From: Pardosa pseudoannulata | Taxonomy: Eukaryota > Arthropoda > Arachnida > Araneae > Lycosidae | Reading direction: 5' to 3' | NCBI GenBank assembly: GCA_032207245.1 | Contig: CM063509.1 | Span: forward strand, 395,501-459,500 | Length of the DNA: 64,000 nt | Shown here: in pieces, positions 1 through 14,487 of the stretch | Position numbering within the stretch: the stretch's first letter is position 1 | How the letters are laid out: each line of letters opens with the position of its first letter | Notes under the pieces: model-generated | What the model saw: the letters and a program-made list of their open reading frames with translations, nothing else | Databases searched by the model: none | What the model was told of the DNA's origin: nothing | Made by a program: the position numbers and the translations under genes

Positions 1-3000
1 CGATTGATAACTTGACACTATGCAGATTATATTAGATCATTTACATCTATATCAAAACTACATCAAAATAAATATGTCTGCATTTTCCATACAAAAGAAA
101 AAAATGTCGACAATGGCTAACAAATGTTTCTTGATACTTCCTCCTCCTATTTATCAATACTATGCTACATAGGTAAAAACATTTTTTCGTAAAATGTTTC
201 GATGCATTTATTTCAGTAAAACACTGAACGCTTTTGACTTTTATTAGTTTAAAGTTTGATCTCAGTTGTAGCATGGTTGGGTAGGTTTAAGTCTTTAGTA
301 TTTGGCCCTATCGGACAAAATCTACTCTACATTTCTGTCAAATCAAATAAAAAAAATTCGAAATAAGATTTTATTTATTTCAATTAAAATTATGAAGTTT
401 TTTTCTTAATGTTTTTTAGTTATAACTTAATTTTATGCTAAAGTATCAAAATATCTGTAATAAATGTACTAAAAATACTGCTAAAATTATAATATATTTA
501 AAACAGAAAAATTATTAACTGTAATGCTATATGCGGGTGTAGAAACTGCAAAATTATAAAATTTGTAACAGGTTTGATGTGGAAAAAAAAGAATTTAATA
601 ATTTCATGTTATGAAATTTATGCCAGTAGTGGATAAATGATTACATGTGGTAAGCATGAGATTTCCCGCATTTTTATCTATCGTATTTCAGAGTACTATA
701 TTTGCTCATTTAGCGCTTTTTCTGGGATAAAAATTTCATTTAACCATCTCTGAAAAAAATGTACAGATACAATGTGTATTTCCCCAGGAGCGCAATTATC
801 AGGTAATTATTTTCATTACTGAAAAAATATTAAACATTTATATGTTGCTTTTTAACTCTTATCTACTGCTTACACGCTTATATTTTTATGAATTTCGTAT
901 TTTCTTTCGATTTTATAATGCCATACAATTTTATGAACAAATTGTCTCGAGCAATTAATTAAATTTTATTTAAATAATAAAACCTGTTAACAAGAATATA
1001 ATCTCTATGTATTGGTTATTCATATATTTTATTTAATATTCTCAATTTCGAATTGCAGTGGTGTGAAATTCTTTCGATAAGTTGTAACGTTCGTTTCGAT
1101 TTTAACTACTTTATTAATATAAAAAATAAACTTTATTAAATGAATTTCTAACATATATTGCTTAAACTTTTTCAAAAGTACGATGTATTTCGTATTGTGT
1201 ATGCCATCATTTCTGCTAAGATGTGCGGTGAACCTCTATGTTAAGGATTGCTAATATATGCTAAAATACTTGCTACATACATGTCTTGAGCGTATAGTAT
1301 TTTCTTTTCTATGATCTTTAAGCTAATTGATTTAACAAAATTTATACTTGTTGTCATTCTAGATGATTAAAATGTACATTCTTTAGCTCTTCGTATCGGA
1401 AGGTTGAATGACTTATGAAGTATACAAATTTAATATAACAATCTAAATAAACATATTAAATCGTTACAAGGTTTGCTCTTTATTTAAATTCTGCTTTCAA
1501 CTTATTTTCTCTACTAATTTTTACAGTTATGGAATTATTTATCCAGTTTTGGTTTTGCTTAAGGTATTACATTCTTTTGTTTGTGTTATATTTTAATTTT
1601 TATCAATAATTTATTGAACTGACAGGTGTTTCAAATTATTATGGAAAATGCATGTAGCTTTATCAAGGCCTGACATCTAAAATTCTTTTTGGGAATCTTT
1701 GAAGTATTTATATGTGCGTGCATGTCTGTGTATGTATGTATTCGTATATATGTATATGAATAGACACAAGTAAAATGCTTTATTTTATGTATGCATGTAT
1801 ATTTCAGAATTCCATAATGTAAAACTTTTTACTTTCAAAAATTACATCTTTATATTATTTATAATTTATTTATTATAAGCTGCTTTTCTGCTTTAGCAAG
1901 TCTCTCTTAAGACCTGAGACAACACACCTCTCACTTGACCACTGATTATTCTTGTATCATATACTCAAAATTCTTTTGTTAATATTTTTCACCCTTTGTA
2001 CTAAGATTACTTAACCACAATTATTGAAAAATGCTAAAAATTATTTTTTTTGATATCCTTGTCTAGAGTACAACTATTCAAAAGCCCATTGGAAATCATG
2101 TTTTCAGTACTGCTGTGTTGTTCGATGATACAGAGCAGCTGAGATAAGAAATAATATGTGCAGTTCTGCAGTTACATCATCAAGTTGAGCATCAATAAAT
2201 GTAAAAAAAGGTATTTTATAATTGTTTATTCATATATTCAATTTGATCTTTTCAGTTCTTTAGAACATTTTAGTAACTATGCTACTTCATATCAAAACTG
2301 TCTCTTTGTAGTTTATTTCAGATTTTCCGATATCTTATTCCATAATCCAGTGTTCACGGAATTTCCTATATAGAGTCATTACTTTATCATGTATATTGTG
2401 GCATAGTATTACTAACTTCATATGGACACACATATTACTGTTAAAAAATAATATACTTTAATTTTGATGCCAAATTTATTTTCTTTATCTCAAATGCTTA
2501 TTTCATTATCTAAGAAGCAGGCTATGTATTTTACTAAAAATTCTTCAGAGTTTAATTAAGCATTAAAAAGTATTTTAAACACTTATCTTTCTAATATGTA
2601 CATGTAAAATTATGTATGAAGTCTATGGTAGATCAAAAAATGTAATAGCATCTCTATTGAACCTTTATGAAGACAATGCTTCTGACATACTGTAAACCAA
2701 CAGAAAATGCATTATTTAGATCATATTGTCTTATCTTAGTTACATTATAAAAGCTTTAGAGGACTTTAAAATAAATTTTTAAGATGTAAAGTAGGTTCAA
2801 GGGTATTTTATTATACAGATTTTATTCATTAGTATAATATGTTTGAGTAATAACTTCTTTTTTGTTTCTATATAAATTTCAACTGAATTAAAATTTTGCA
2901 GTTGGATCAAAACTTTAATATGTTGGGTATGTTAATGCAGAAATTAGTAAAATTTCATTTCATTTAGAAAAAAAAAAGTCTAAATATTTACAACCATTGT

Positions 3001-3640
3001 ACTTCCTTTTAAAAGTAATATTTTTATATCTATTATCATATAATAGATATAAAAATATTCTATTACTTATGATATTTCATAAATATCATTAGTATTTGCT
3101 TATAGATTAGATAATCTTATTTTAAAACACAAGTGGAAAATTAAAAAACTAAGTTTTTTCAAATTAGTACTAAGCAGTAGCATTACATTAGAGTATATTA
3201 GCACTATTTCCAGACTGAAGAATTTTTCTATGATTTTACAGTTTTTTAATCTATGTGATTTTTAAGAATATTAGTTTTTTTTTTTTTTTAAGAAAAAATA
3301 TATGTATGTAGTTGATTGTCAAATTCAAGTTCTCAAAATCTTAAGCTTCCAGATATTATCCCTTAAAAGGAAAATTGATTTTATGTTTTATTTTTACTGT
3401 ATATTTAGAGCATATTAAATTTTTTTTTTGTCATCATAAATAATAATTTGCCATCAAATTGCTGGTACCCATATTTAAAATAGATTTTTTGCAGTGTCTT
3501 GTATATTTCTGTACCAGTTTTGATGATATCATAATTGACTATGATATAATAATATGATATGATATATTAATATGACTTTCTATATGAATTTCACTATACT
3601 AATATAGACCTATAAATTAACTAAAATGATAAATTCAAAT
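1..3640. other. AT-rich non-coding region, nothing recognised
   Basis: No ORF longer than about 75 residues and no conserved motif is visible on either strand. The short open frames (for example at 47-274 and 2158-2373) have low-complexity composition and no family resemblance. The only structure I can point to is a pair of perfect hairpins at 3017-3089, listed separately. It could be intergenic or intronic DNA. Confidence 0.5.
3017..3089. repeat. Two adjacent perfect hairpins
   Basis: Positions 3017-3036 and 3040-3059 are perfect 20-bp inverted repeats separated by the 3-base loop CAT. Immediately after, 3069-3077 and 3081-3089 form a second perfect 9-bp inverted repeat, again with loop CAT. 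Both stems are AT-rich. They may be remnants of a small inverted-repeat element, or AT-rich palindromes formed by replication errors. Confidence 0.7.
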
Positions 3641-3739
3641 TCCTTACTTTTATTTCAGTTATATCAATTAAACTTTTCTAATCTTTATATATTATTGTAT
3701 GATTATTATTGTAAGATATATTATGATTATTATTGAAAG

Positions 3740-5411
3740 TGCTTAGTCTTGGAAAAATAACAGATTCTTGCCTCATCACAATTAGTGCTACAGTTCTTCA
3801 TGGGTAAATATTTCTTTTACAAAATTCACTATGGTTTATATTCTATTGTTTTTTCTTTTCAAACTTAATATATAGCAATTATATGACTTGTATTAGATGT
3901 ATTTATATTAATGTAATATTCATCTAAAAATAAAATTAAATTCCAATCATATCCTTAAATTCAAATCCTATTATTATTTTCTCTTGCAAATTTTTGTATC
4001 TATGTATTTTTCAGGCAGTAATTACAGTTTAATATAGTACAAAGTGAAGTTTTATTTATAGCATATACATTAAACATTTCTTTTATTTAAAATGTGATTC
4101 GAGTTTTAATATGTTTTAATTGTAGATCTGTGGAAAACTTACTTCCTTTTCTATTATAAAAAAGGTAGTTTAAAGAGAAATGGATAGTAAACTCTGTTTT
4201 GCCATATAGTGTTGATATACATATAGGCTTTTTGTGAGAATATATCATTTATAAAATATACTTTGTATATTTGGTGATAATTGTATGTTTAATGTTTTGT
4301 TATATGTATTGTATTATGTTTTTCATTTTACATTACTCATAGCTGTATTTTGTTTTTCATGCATCATAAACCTTTCAATTTCCATGTCAAAAGTTATGTA
4401 ATGTCTTGTATATATTTACATTTAGCTGCAGTGCATATTCTTAAAAAAATAACAGATCATTGCCTCACCACACTAGCTGCTACAGTTCATCAGTATCATA
4501 TTTTAGGTTAACTTTTCAAGAAAAGAAAAGTTTACTCTTAAAGTATACTGTATTTCATAAAACCCAATATTAATATACAACATATAGGGACTTGTAAGGT
4601 ATTACATATTTTCATATGTATGTATTATCTAGCTAAAGTTAATTTGAATCATATTTTAATTTTCTGTTGTAAGTTTTTGTAACCATGCTTGTTTTAGAAA
4701 ATTGCAATTTAAGAGAGTGAACAGATACGTTTTATTTATAGCATGTAATTAACACATTTTTTTCTGTTTTTCAAAGCTTTGAGAAATTTTGTATGTTTAT
4801 TCATAGTTTTGTATTTCATATTTATCTACATTAAAAGAGTGATTTAAAAAGAAATGGATTATAAATTTTGTTTAAAAATTTATAGATATTATTAACAAAA
4901 ATTTATTGGGGAAAAGGTATCTTATAAATTATTCTCTGTGTATTTGCTGATAAGGGTATACTGTTGTGCATATCCTTAAAAAAATAATGGATCTGTGCCT
5001 CACCAGGAAAGGTGCTATATAACTACAGTTCTTCATAACTACAATTTATCATAGTTAACATTTTTATTAAAGGGAAGAAAAATTCACATTGATTTACATT
5101 TTGTTTATTTTTTTTTATATATAATATAAAGCAATTATGTGCTATGATGCTTTTATATTAATGTTTATTCATCTACCAATAATTAATTACAATCATATTT
5201 TCATAAACTATTTTAAATTCTTTTTTTTTTCCCAATGCAGCAGGCGATCCAATTTTAAATTCTTGTGTCCATGTATTTTTGGGGCAAAAAATGCACTTTA
5301 TCACAGTGTGCAGATAAGTTTTATTTATAGCATGGCATGTGCTTGAACATCCTTCAATTTTAACTGTTGTTCAAAGTTTTAAGGAGTTTCAATTTTTTTC
5401 TGTAATAATAA

Positions 5412-5454
<43 letters not shown>

Positions 5455-7067
5455 AAGATTACCAACATGTAGTGTTGATAGGATTTAGCTTTTTCAGATA
5501 ATGTGTCTGTTCCATAAACTATGTATTGTATTTTTGCTGATAAGGGTGTATTTAATGTTTTTTTATGACATGCATATTATTATGATTTTTCATTTTACAT
5601 GTCTGCATTTTTAAAATGCATCATAATACTTTTAAATTTCAAAGGAAAAAGTTGTATAATGTCCCTTCTAGATTTACAAGGTACCTTCAGTACATATTCT
5701 TGGACGAACAATTGATTCTTGCCTCTAAATTTTAGATTTCTTTTAATTTTTTTCCCTATAATAATCTTTCAGTAATTTAGACAGAGATGGGTTATCAAAT
5801 TTATTTTACCATCTTGTGTAGATATGTTTTTGTATGAATGTTTCTCTTCCATAAAATATGCTATGTGTATTTGCAGATGATAATATATTTTTGTCATAAT
5901 TTTTCAGTTTTCGTAATTCATGCCTGTATTTTGTTTTTAAGGCATCATAAAGCCTTAAATTCAAAGCCAAAAGTTGTTTGATGTTACTTCTAGATTTACA
6001 AGGTAGCTAAAGTGCATATTCTTACAAGAATAATAGATATCTGCCAGAACAAAAAATCTGCAGGACTACAATTCTTCAGAAATACTATTCTTCATATGTC
6101 AATGTTTTTCTTAAAGGAAAAAAAAATCCACTTTGATTTACATTTTACCATTTTCCTTTTCAAATTTAATGAATATCAATTATGTGACTTGTAAGATTGT
6201 ATGCTTTTATATTAATGTATATTTTTCTAACAAAAATTAATTTGAATCATATTTTCATTTTCTGTTAATTTTTGTGTCCATGCATTTTTTAGGAAATTAC
6301 AGTTAACTAGAGTATACAGAAAAGTTTTATAACATGCAATTGATACATATTTTCTGTTTAAATACTGTTCAAAGGTTTAAGAAAATTTGGATTTATTTTC
6401 ATGTCTATCTATAATAAGAGTAATTTAAAAGAAATGTGCTACAAATTTTGTTTTACAATATATTTATGGTATGAATAAAGACATTTAGAGAATGTATATT
6501 CCATAAACTTTTTTGTGTATTTGCTCATTAAAGAATATTTAATGTTTTTGTTTGATTGTCTGTTATCATGAATTTTAATTTTACATTATTCACAGTTATA
6601 TTTTGCTTTTAAGGCATTATAAAGTTTTAAATTCCAAAGTCAAAAGTTCTATAATGTCCCTTCTAAATTTACAAGGTAGCTCAGGTGCACATTCTTACAA
6701 GAATAACAGATCTCTCTCCAGAAAAGTTGCTACTTGACTACAGTTGTTCACAACTACAATTTTTCATAAGTTAACATTTTTATTACACGGAAAAAGAATT
6801 CACTTTGATTCACATTTTACTATTTTTCTTATCAAACTTAGCAATTATGTGACTTTTATTAGATGCTTTTATATCAATACTTAATCATTTAACAAAAATT
6901 AATTTGAATCATGCTTTTGTTGTCTATTGTAAATTTGTGTCTATGTATTAATTGGCAAAACTTATAATTTGTTATAGTGTACAGATATGTTTTATTTATA
7001 GCATATGCTTGAAACATTCCCTCAGCGTAAAACTGTGGTTCAAAGTTTTAAGAAATTTTGTATTTTT

Positions 7068-7098
<31 letters not shown>

Positions 7099-10000
7099 GT
7101 ATAACAAAAGAGTGAATTTCATTATAAAGAAATAGATTATCAACTTCCCTTTGCTTTCTTGTTTGGATATAAGGACTGTTCGTGAAAATGTCTGTACCAT
7201 AAACTATGCATTGTCTTTTTGATAATAAGGGTATATTTAATGTTTTGGTATGATATATGTGCTATCATAATTTTTTATTCTGCATTATTAACACCTGTAT
7301 TTTGTTTTTAAGACATTTTAAAGTTTTAAATTTTAAAGGCAAAAGTTGTGTAATGTTTCTTTTAGATTTACAAGGTAGCCAAAGTGCACATTTTTACAAG
7401 AATAACAGATAACTGCCTAGCCAGGAAAGTTGCTATTTAACTACAGTTCTCACAACTTCTATTCTTCATAAGTTAATGTTTTTATTAAAGGGAAGAAAAT
7501 TCTACTCTGATTTTTCATTTTCTTTTTTTTAATCTTAATGTGAAACAATTGTGTCTTGTAAGGTATTAGATGCTTTTATATTAGTATATATTCATCTAAC
7601 AAAAATTAATTTGAATCATATTTTTAATTTTCTGTTATATATTGTGTTGTTTTTTCAATTGAGTACTGTATACATACAAGTTTCATTTATAAAATGTACT
7701 TATACATTTCCTCTGTTTAAATACCGTTTCAAAGTGTTAAGAAATTTTCAATTTTTTCATCTTTATCTACACTGAAAGAAATAATTTATAAAGAAATGGA
7801 ATATAAATTTTGTTTTAGAATTTATTGATGATATGAATAAATGATTATTGGGAGAATGTGTTTTCTGTAAACTATGCTCATAAGGATATATTTCATGTTT
7901 TGGTATGATATGTCTCTTATCATTTTTGTATTATTCACACCTTTATTTTGTTTTTTAGGCATCATAAAGTTCCAAAGTCAAAAGTTTAATGTTCCTTCTA
8001 GATTTACAAGGTGTATATTCATACAAGAATAATAGATCTCTGACTCAACAGAAAAGATGTTACAGGGCTAAGCTCTTCACAGCTACAATTCTTCATTAGT
8101 TAACATTTTATTAAAGGGAAGAAGAATTCACTGATTTATATTTTACTATTTTTATTTTCAAACTTAATATATACGATTATGTGACTTTTAAAGTATTAGA
8201 GGTTTATATTAATGTTTATTCATGTAGACAAAGTTATTTTGAATCATACTTTTATTTTCTATTTTAATTTTTTTTGTTCATGGTATTTTTTGGGCAAGAA
8301 TTAAAGTTTGTTATAGTAATAACAAATCTAGTATTAATAACAAATTGTTACAGTAGTAACAATTCTAGTATATAGATCTAGTATTGATATGAATGGGGGC
8401 TGTTTGTAAAACTGTATCTCTTCCATAAAGTATATATTGTATCTTTGTTGATAAGGGTATTTTTAATGTTTTCATATGAAATGCTAATTATTATGAATTG
8501 TCATTTATTATTTCCGTATCTTATTTTTAATATTTCATACAGCTTTAAATTTCAAAGACAATAGGTATGCCATGCCTTTTTTAGATTTAAGATGTTGCTG
8601 CAGTGCATATTCTTAGAAGAATAATAAACCATTACCTTACTAAGATATATAGTACTACAATTCTTCATATTTTTTTTCTTTTAATGAAAAAGTTTACTTA
8701 GATTTTGCTGTTTTTTATGTATACCATTACATGATATTTCTGTTTTCTATTTAAACAGTGTTTCAAATGTTCTAGAAATTTGTGATTTCAATTTATTTTT
8801 TGTATGTAATTAAAAAAAGTTATTTATAAAGAAATGGATTATGAACTTTGTTTTCGAATTTATAGATGTTCATTGAGAGAATGTGCATCTTCCATAAACT
8901 ATGCTTTTTGTATTTGCTGATAAGAGCATATTCAATGTTTTGTTATCTTATGTCGTTATGATTTTTCATTTTGTATTATTCATACCTGTATTTTGTTTTT
9001 AAGGCTTCATAAAGCCAAAGCCCTTTTAGATTTACAAAGCAGCTAAGAGCGTATTCTTACAAGGATGACAGATCTATGCCTCAACAGTAAAGATGCTACA
9101 AGATTACAGGTCTTCACAAAAGGAAAGAAAAATTGAGTGTGATTACTTTTTATAACTTAATATATAATCAATTTTTGTTTTCTATTGTAAAGTTTTATGT
9201 TAATGGTATTTTGGGTGTAAAAATTGCAATTTGTTACAGTGTACAGGCAATTTTTATTTATAGCATATGATTGAAACATTTCTTCATTTCTAAACTGTAG
9301 TTCAAAATGTTAAATAATTTTGGATTTCCTTTCAACAAAAAGGAGTATGTCAACTGTGTTTTGTGATCTAGTGTTGATATAAATGAGGTCTTTTGTGAGA
9401 TTGTGTGATTTTCATGCTTAAATTTTCTTTTTAAGTCATCAAAGCTTTATATTTTGAAGTCAAAAGTTGTGTAATGTTCCTTCTAGATTTACAAGGTGGC
9501 AGAAGGGCACATTCTTACAAGAGTAACAGATCTGTGCCTCATCGAGAAAGGTGCTACAGTTCTTCATGACTACAATACTTCCTATGTTAACAATTTTTTA
9601 AAAGGAAGAAAATTTCATTCTGATTTATACTTTGATATTTTTCTGTAATATATAGTAATCATGACTTGAAATGTAATATTAGATGCTTTTTTATTGATAT
9701 ATAATCATTTAAGAAAAGATAATTGCAATCATTTTTTTTTCAGCTTCAAATGCTTGTATCTGTGCTTTTTGGAAAAAGATTACAATTTAGCAGAGTATGT
9801 AGCATAGTAGACAAGTTTTATTTATGATATGTATTTGAAATATTCCTTCAGTTTAAAACTGTGTTTCAATATTTTAAGAAATTTTAGATTTCTTTTCATA
9901 TTTTTCTATAGAGAGTAATTAATTTAAAATGAAACAGATTATAAACTTTGTTTTATAATATATTGGCGGTATGAATATAGGATTTTTGGAAGAATGTATC

Positions 10001-10130
10001 TCTTCCATAAATTTGTGTATTAGGTTATATTGTTTATTTGTGGATTTGTGTATTAGGTTTTAAACATGTGTTTACTGTTTTAGTTTGATATGTCTGATGA
10101 TATGATTTGGTATGATTGGTACATTGTTGT
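3740..10130. repeat. Diverged tandem array, unit up to about 0.7 kb, about 11 units
   Basis: The same ordered set of phrases returns again and again: a segment like AATAACAGATCTCTGCCTC, then CTACAGTTCTTCA, a T-rich stretch, GTTTTATTTATAGCAT, AAGAAATGGATTAT, TGCTGATAAGGGTATA, and CTTCTAGATTTACAAGGT. The first phrase is near 3756, 4447, 4978, 5705, 6028, 6700, 7397, 8023, 8614, 9059 and 9515. Intervals run from about 320 to 730 bases, so full units are about 0.7 kb and others carry deletions. Units share the phrases in the same order and orientation but are clearly diverged. Long T runs (5415-5447 and around 7071-7098) interrupt some units. No unit holds a convincing ORF. Confidence 0.75.
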
Positions 10131-12934
10131 AATAAAAAGTATAATTTAAAAGGAATTGGTTTTAAAACTTTATTTTGCTCAAATAGAAGCTTTATGTAAG
10201 AATCTCTTTTCTAAAGTATGCTTTGTATGTTTTATTTTTAATTCATCACAAATACATAATGTAAATATATTGTATAAAGTCTGCATTTTTCCAGATGTTT
10301 TTGCCAGTTATGATTTTTTTTTTAATTTATGCATTAATTTTCTTTCTCTGTGATACCTCTGGCCATTTTATAGAAAAAATTATTTTTGATTCCTGCAAAT
10401 AATGAAAAAATAATTAGTATTGGTAATATTCTTTCTAATGTTATACACAGAAAATTCCATATGATTACTAGTGAATAAAATTATAGTTCAACACATAAAA
10501 TATCATTAGTGATAAAAGTAAAAATATCTCTTCAATTTGATATAAATTGTAAATAATTTATCCTATTTTTCATACTTCATATTTTTTTCATAGTAGTGAG
10601 GTCAAAATACATTCTTCTTCCCTTAAGTATTGGTTCAGAAATTAGAATCTGCTGTTTACAGTTGATTCCAAATGATTATGAATATCCATGGCAACTGTAG
10701 ACTTAAAATTCTGATACTGAAAAGCAACCTCCTACCTCTTTTGTTCCTTCATCTTTTTGCAGAATTATTTAATTTAATTTCATATCTTTCCTCAGTTATA
10801 TAAAGTAGAAAAAACATTTTTTGTAAGTCTACAAAAGTATAAAAGTTTTTTTCTTATACCTGTAATGTATAGAGCATTTCATGAACTATTGGTATATAGT
10901 GAAAAGGAGAGAGGATCAGTTTCTAGTTGTATAAATATGGGAAGTATCCTTGAGGTACATATTCAACTAAGCCTTGAACTATAACTACAAATTTAATTAT
11001 CTTAAGACTGGTGAATTGCCTTCAGATTTCATATCCATTCTAGAAAGTGAATCTTTCAAATAAATCCTGTATATAATCTGCCTGTGCAGAGGGATGTTTG
11101 AATTAACAACAAAAAAAATCCTTTAATTATGTTTGTAGTGCCAGCAATGCCTGTCATCGTCATTAGATGTGACCCATTTTGTACATGTGCCACATCTCTT
11201 AACTTTGTCCAAGTAAGTCATAATTTACTGCTTTTATGACTGGAGTCACCACCTCATATTTAGATAATTTAATAATTAAATGCTATCAGATAATTTAATC
11301 GTTAAATGCTGCTGCCTTTATACTATCCTGATTGTGTAAATAGGAAATTGTAAATGATGAATATAAATATTAAAATGCTATGTTTGCAGTATTAAGTGTT
11401 AACCATTATTTTTGGGCAAGCACATAATCTGGATTAGAGCTGTTGGTAGCTCAATGTTATGAGTATGTATGGCAAAGTGTACATACATTGTAACAACAAT
11501 TATATTTATTGTTATGTGCCCTGAAGGCATAAACCTTGTAACCATATAAAAAGCAATTTCTTTTTCTTTGTATTGTGTATTATATATAGTTATTCAACTG
11601 TACAGAAAACTGCACAGTTTGACCATGCCCTAGACATTTGTCTAGGCAATGTTCTGACCCTGAGGAAGACTATAATAACCTGTCTTTTTAAAATATTCAG
11701 TGTAAGGAAAGGGCTTTGTGTTTCTGAAAAAATAGTCTACAAAACTCAACAATCTGGCTACCTCTATATAATTTTATTTTTAACCCTCTGTACTTCAACA
11801 ATCTTAAATTAAGAAATATTTCTCAAATGTTAGAATATATTATTTCAAACATATTTAAAATAAACAAATTTAAACCAACAGTGTAAATTTATTGTTAAGA
11901 TAGTCTTCTTTTCTACAAACTAAAAATTAGACATTTCTCATAAATATTATAAACTATTTTGCTTTGCATAAAGAATTTGGAACTATTTTTAGGTGAAATC
12001 TTCTTCTAAAATGTACATTTTTCTTTTTAAATTTATGAATTCCAGTGTTTATTTCAGTAAAAATCAAGTGCATCGGGTAAAACCATAAATAAAACTTTGA
12101 TTCAGAAATAAAATTCAGTATTGTCCTTTGGTATAGATTGTATGAGTAAATTGTATTGATTACAGTGGTACAGGTAGCAGCATTCACCAAAACCATCTTT
12201 TAAACTTTGAATGAAACAATTTATGGGTAAGTGGCAGATCTGAAATACGGTGATACAAAGGGTTAATTAAGATAATTGGATAATTCATATTGCTGTATAA
12301 TTGTTTAAAATTTTCTGCTAACCTGAAGTTTTCCTATTTCTATGTTAAGTTATGTAATATACAGTAAATCACAAAGCAGTACTTTTTTGCAGTATCCTTT
12401 GCTACATTTCTAAGCTCTCCAAAACTCCCTTTACCATTATTATGAAAAAAAAAAAAAAAGTTTCTTATTTATCAGACCAGCTGCTTCACATATCATACTA
12501 TACTACACATATATATGCTTCACATAAATTTCATTCATTATTATTCTAAAACCTATATTATGTGTCTTCTTTATGGTAGTATCTTTGAAAAATGGCTGTA
12601 GTTTTTCTCATACACTTAAATTAAAATTAAATTTCTTTTGATTAACAACTAAAATATTTATTTTGTATTTAATATAAATTCTTTTTGTATGGATAAAATT
12701 TATATGGAATAAAATGGACATTAAATGTTAAAAAAGCACAAACATGTAATATTAAAAATAATAGTTTGAACAAAAATTCTTTAACTTTTTTATTATTTTT
12801 TTAAGATTTTAAAATTTATAGCATATAATTTTAAATTATTTTAATTTTACTAAATATTTGAAAAGCAACCTTTTTTTTTATGTTTCAAACTTTTTGTGTA
12901 AGTTAACAAAAATTCCTGGGTATATTTAAATTTG
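10131..12934. other. AT-rich non-coding region, nothing recognised
   Basis: No coding signal could be supported. The ORFs at 10156-10353, 11573-11812 and 11954-12196 are short and show no family motif. The stretch 11140-11240 has somewhat higher GC, but I see no open frame or splice structure there. It could be a UTR or intergenic DNA. Confidence 0.4.
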
Positions 12935-13055
12935 TGAAATATTAAAACGCAACATACCTGAGATTTTTTTCTGAAAAGTAAAATGAGGGTTAGAGCATGA
13001 TAAAGAAGCACAACATATCCTTATGGTTGCTGAGAAAGGAGTTAATTTATTTAGT
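12935..13055 (-). repeat. Partial 3' LTR of Copia element 1
   Basis: This segment begins TGAAATATTAAAAC and matches 14718 onward for about 120 bases, with roughly one mismatch per ten bases by eye. The match covers GTTAGAGCATGAT, CACAACATATCCTTATGGTTG and GAGTTAATTTATTT. Because the element reads on the minus strand, this is the terminal part of the 3' LTR. The match stops at about 13055, next to the integrase fragment, so the rest of the LTR and the interior (RT, RNase H, polypurine tract) have been deleted. Confidence 0.7.
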
Positions 13056-14487
13056 GGGCCATAGCTTTGTTTACATATTCTCTCCTATTATCAGAACTTA
13101 ACACTTTGATTGGTTTGCCAGTTTGCCTTTCAACAAATACTTGAAATAATTTAAATTTTTCAAACGCTTCAGATTTATTTTTTAAAAAATACAAAAAAGT
13201 CATCAGAGATAAATCATCAATAAAAGAAAGAAAATAGTGAGAACCACCCATTGATGAAACATTCATTGGTCCACATAAATCACTATGAACAATACCTAGA
13301 ATTTCCTCTGCATGGTTAGCTTTACCCTTAGGAAATGGTTGTCTATGCATTTTTCCTTTAATACATGATGAACAATCTGGTAATTTTCTACAAAATGAAA
13401 AACCTTCAACCATATCTTTTAATTTTACCATTCCACTTTCACTTAGATGGCCTATTCTTTTATGCAGTACTTCATTTGAAGTACTTGTAATATTGATTAA
13501 AGCCATGTCATTACTACTTATTCCAGTTCCACTTGCAACTAATTGATTGCCCTTATAAACAAAACACCGTTCACCTGTAAATGTACTGACCATACCAAAG
13601 GTTTCATTTAGGAGTTAACTTTGCACATGAGAACATTACAAAAGGTTACAGCAACCTTTTCCCCATTTCTCAATAAATCAAATGTTACCTTGCTAACATG
13701 CTCAACTTCAATTATAGAGCTACCAGTTTCAATTTGGTTAATGCCAGATTTCTTATAACCTTTAATTAGTTCTTTGTATATGATATAAAGCACAAGAATC
13801 CATATACCAAATATTGGGATCTGGGTTACAATTCACAAGATAAGCTATGCTTCTTCCCTTTTGTTATATTTTGGCCTAACATTAGATTTCTTTCTGAATT
13901 TATCATTCATTGACTGTACCACCCTTTTGACATGGTGACTTATTACAGTCTGAACTTTTATGCCCAAATAAATTGCATTTGAAGTATTTACCCTTAACAT
14001 ATTTCCTATCTTTAACATGTTCATTGAGAAAGGCTTGTTCTTTCCCATCATCTACAGGTTTTATGTCCCCAGCCATTAAATGTGCTCTCACATTATCTAC
14101 TGTTATAGTTTCACCACAGTTTTTCAAAGCCATTATCAAGGGGTCACACCTATCAGGCAAATTTGCCAGAATTATTCCAGCAACCAATTCCTCATCTGGT
14201 TTAGTACCTGTTGACTTCAATTGTGGATTTGCTAAAATTTCCTTATGTAAATACTCAGTCTTATCTTTGTGATCAATATAACATGTATTGACTAAAACTT
14301 TTATAATTGAGACCTTCCTTGTCATTCCTTTATTGTCATAAGTTTCAGCCAATTTATCCCATGCATCTTTACCACTAATTAATTCCCTTATGTCATTAAA
14401 AATTATTTTACTTACTCCTTCTGCAATATGTGACAAGGCTTTAGTATCTTTTACTTCATCTTCCTTACTACCACTACATAATCCCAT
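13051..14487 (-). pseudogene. Copia gag-protease-integrase remnant (element 1)
   Basis: Three open pieces lie head to tail on the minus strand. 13903-14487 is a Copia Gag (UBN2-like) of 194 residues ending in a retroviral zinc knuckle. That knuckle reads YFKCNLFGHKSSDC, so the first of the four ligand cysteines is replaced by Tyr. 13608-13793 matches the protease region, but its frame is broken from both neighbours. 13051-13593 is a GAG-pre-integrase zinc domain (H near RIGH, CSSC) followed by the integrase start, with the first two acidic residues in HSDLCGP and SSDN. The third acidic residue, reverse transcriptase and RNase H are missing. With the diverged LTR copies this is an old, inactive insertion. 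Confidence 0.85.

Noticed and set aside
2158..7775. ORFs of 60-75 residues in the AT-rich left part (2158, 5137, 6012, 7551)
   Set aside because: Low-complexity composition, several lie inside diverged array units and are not conserved from unit to unit.
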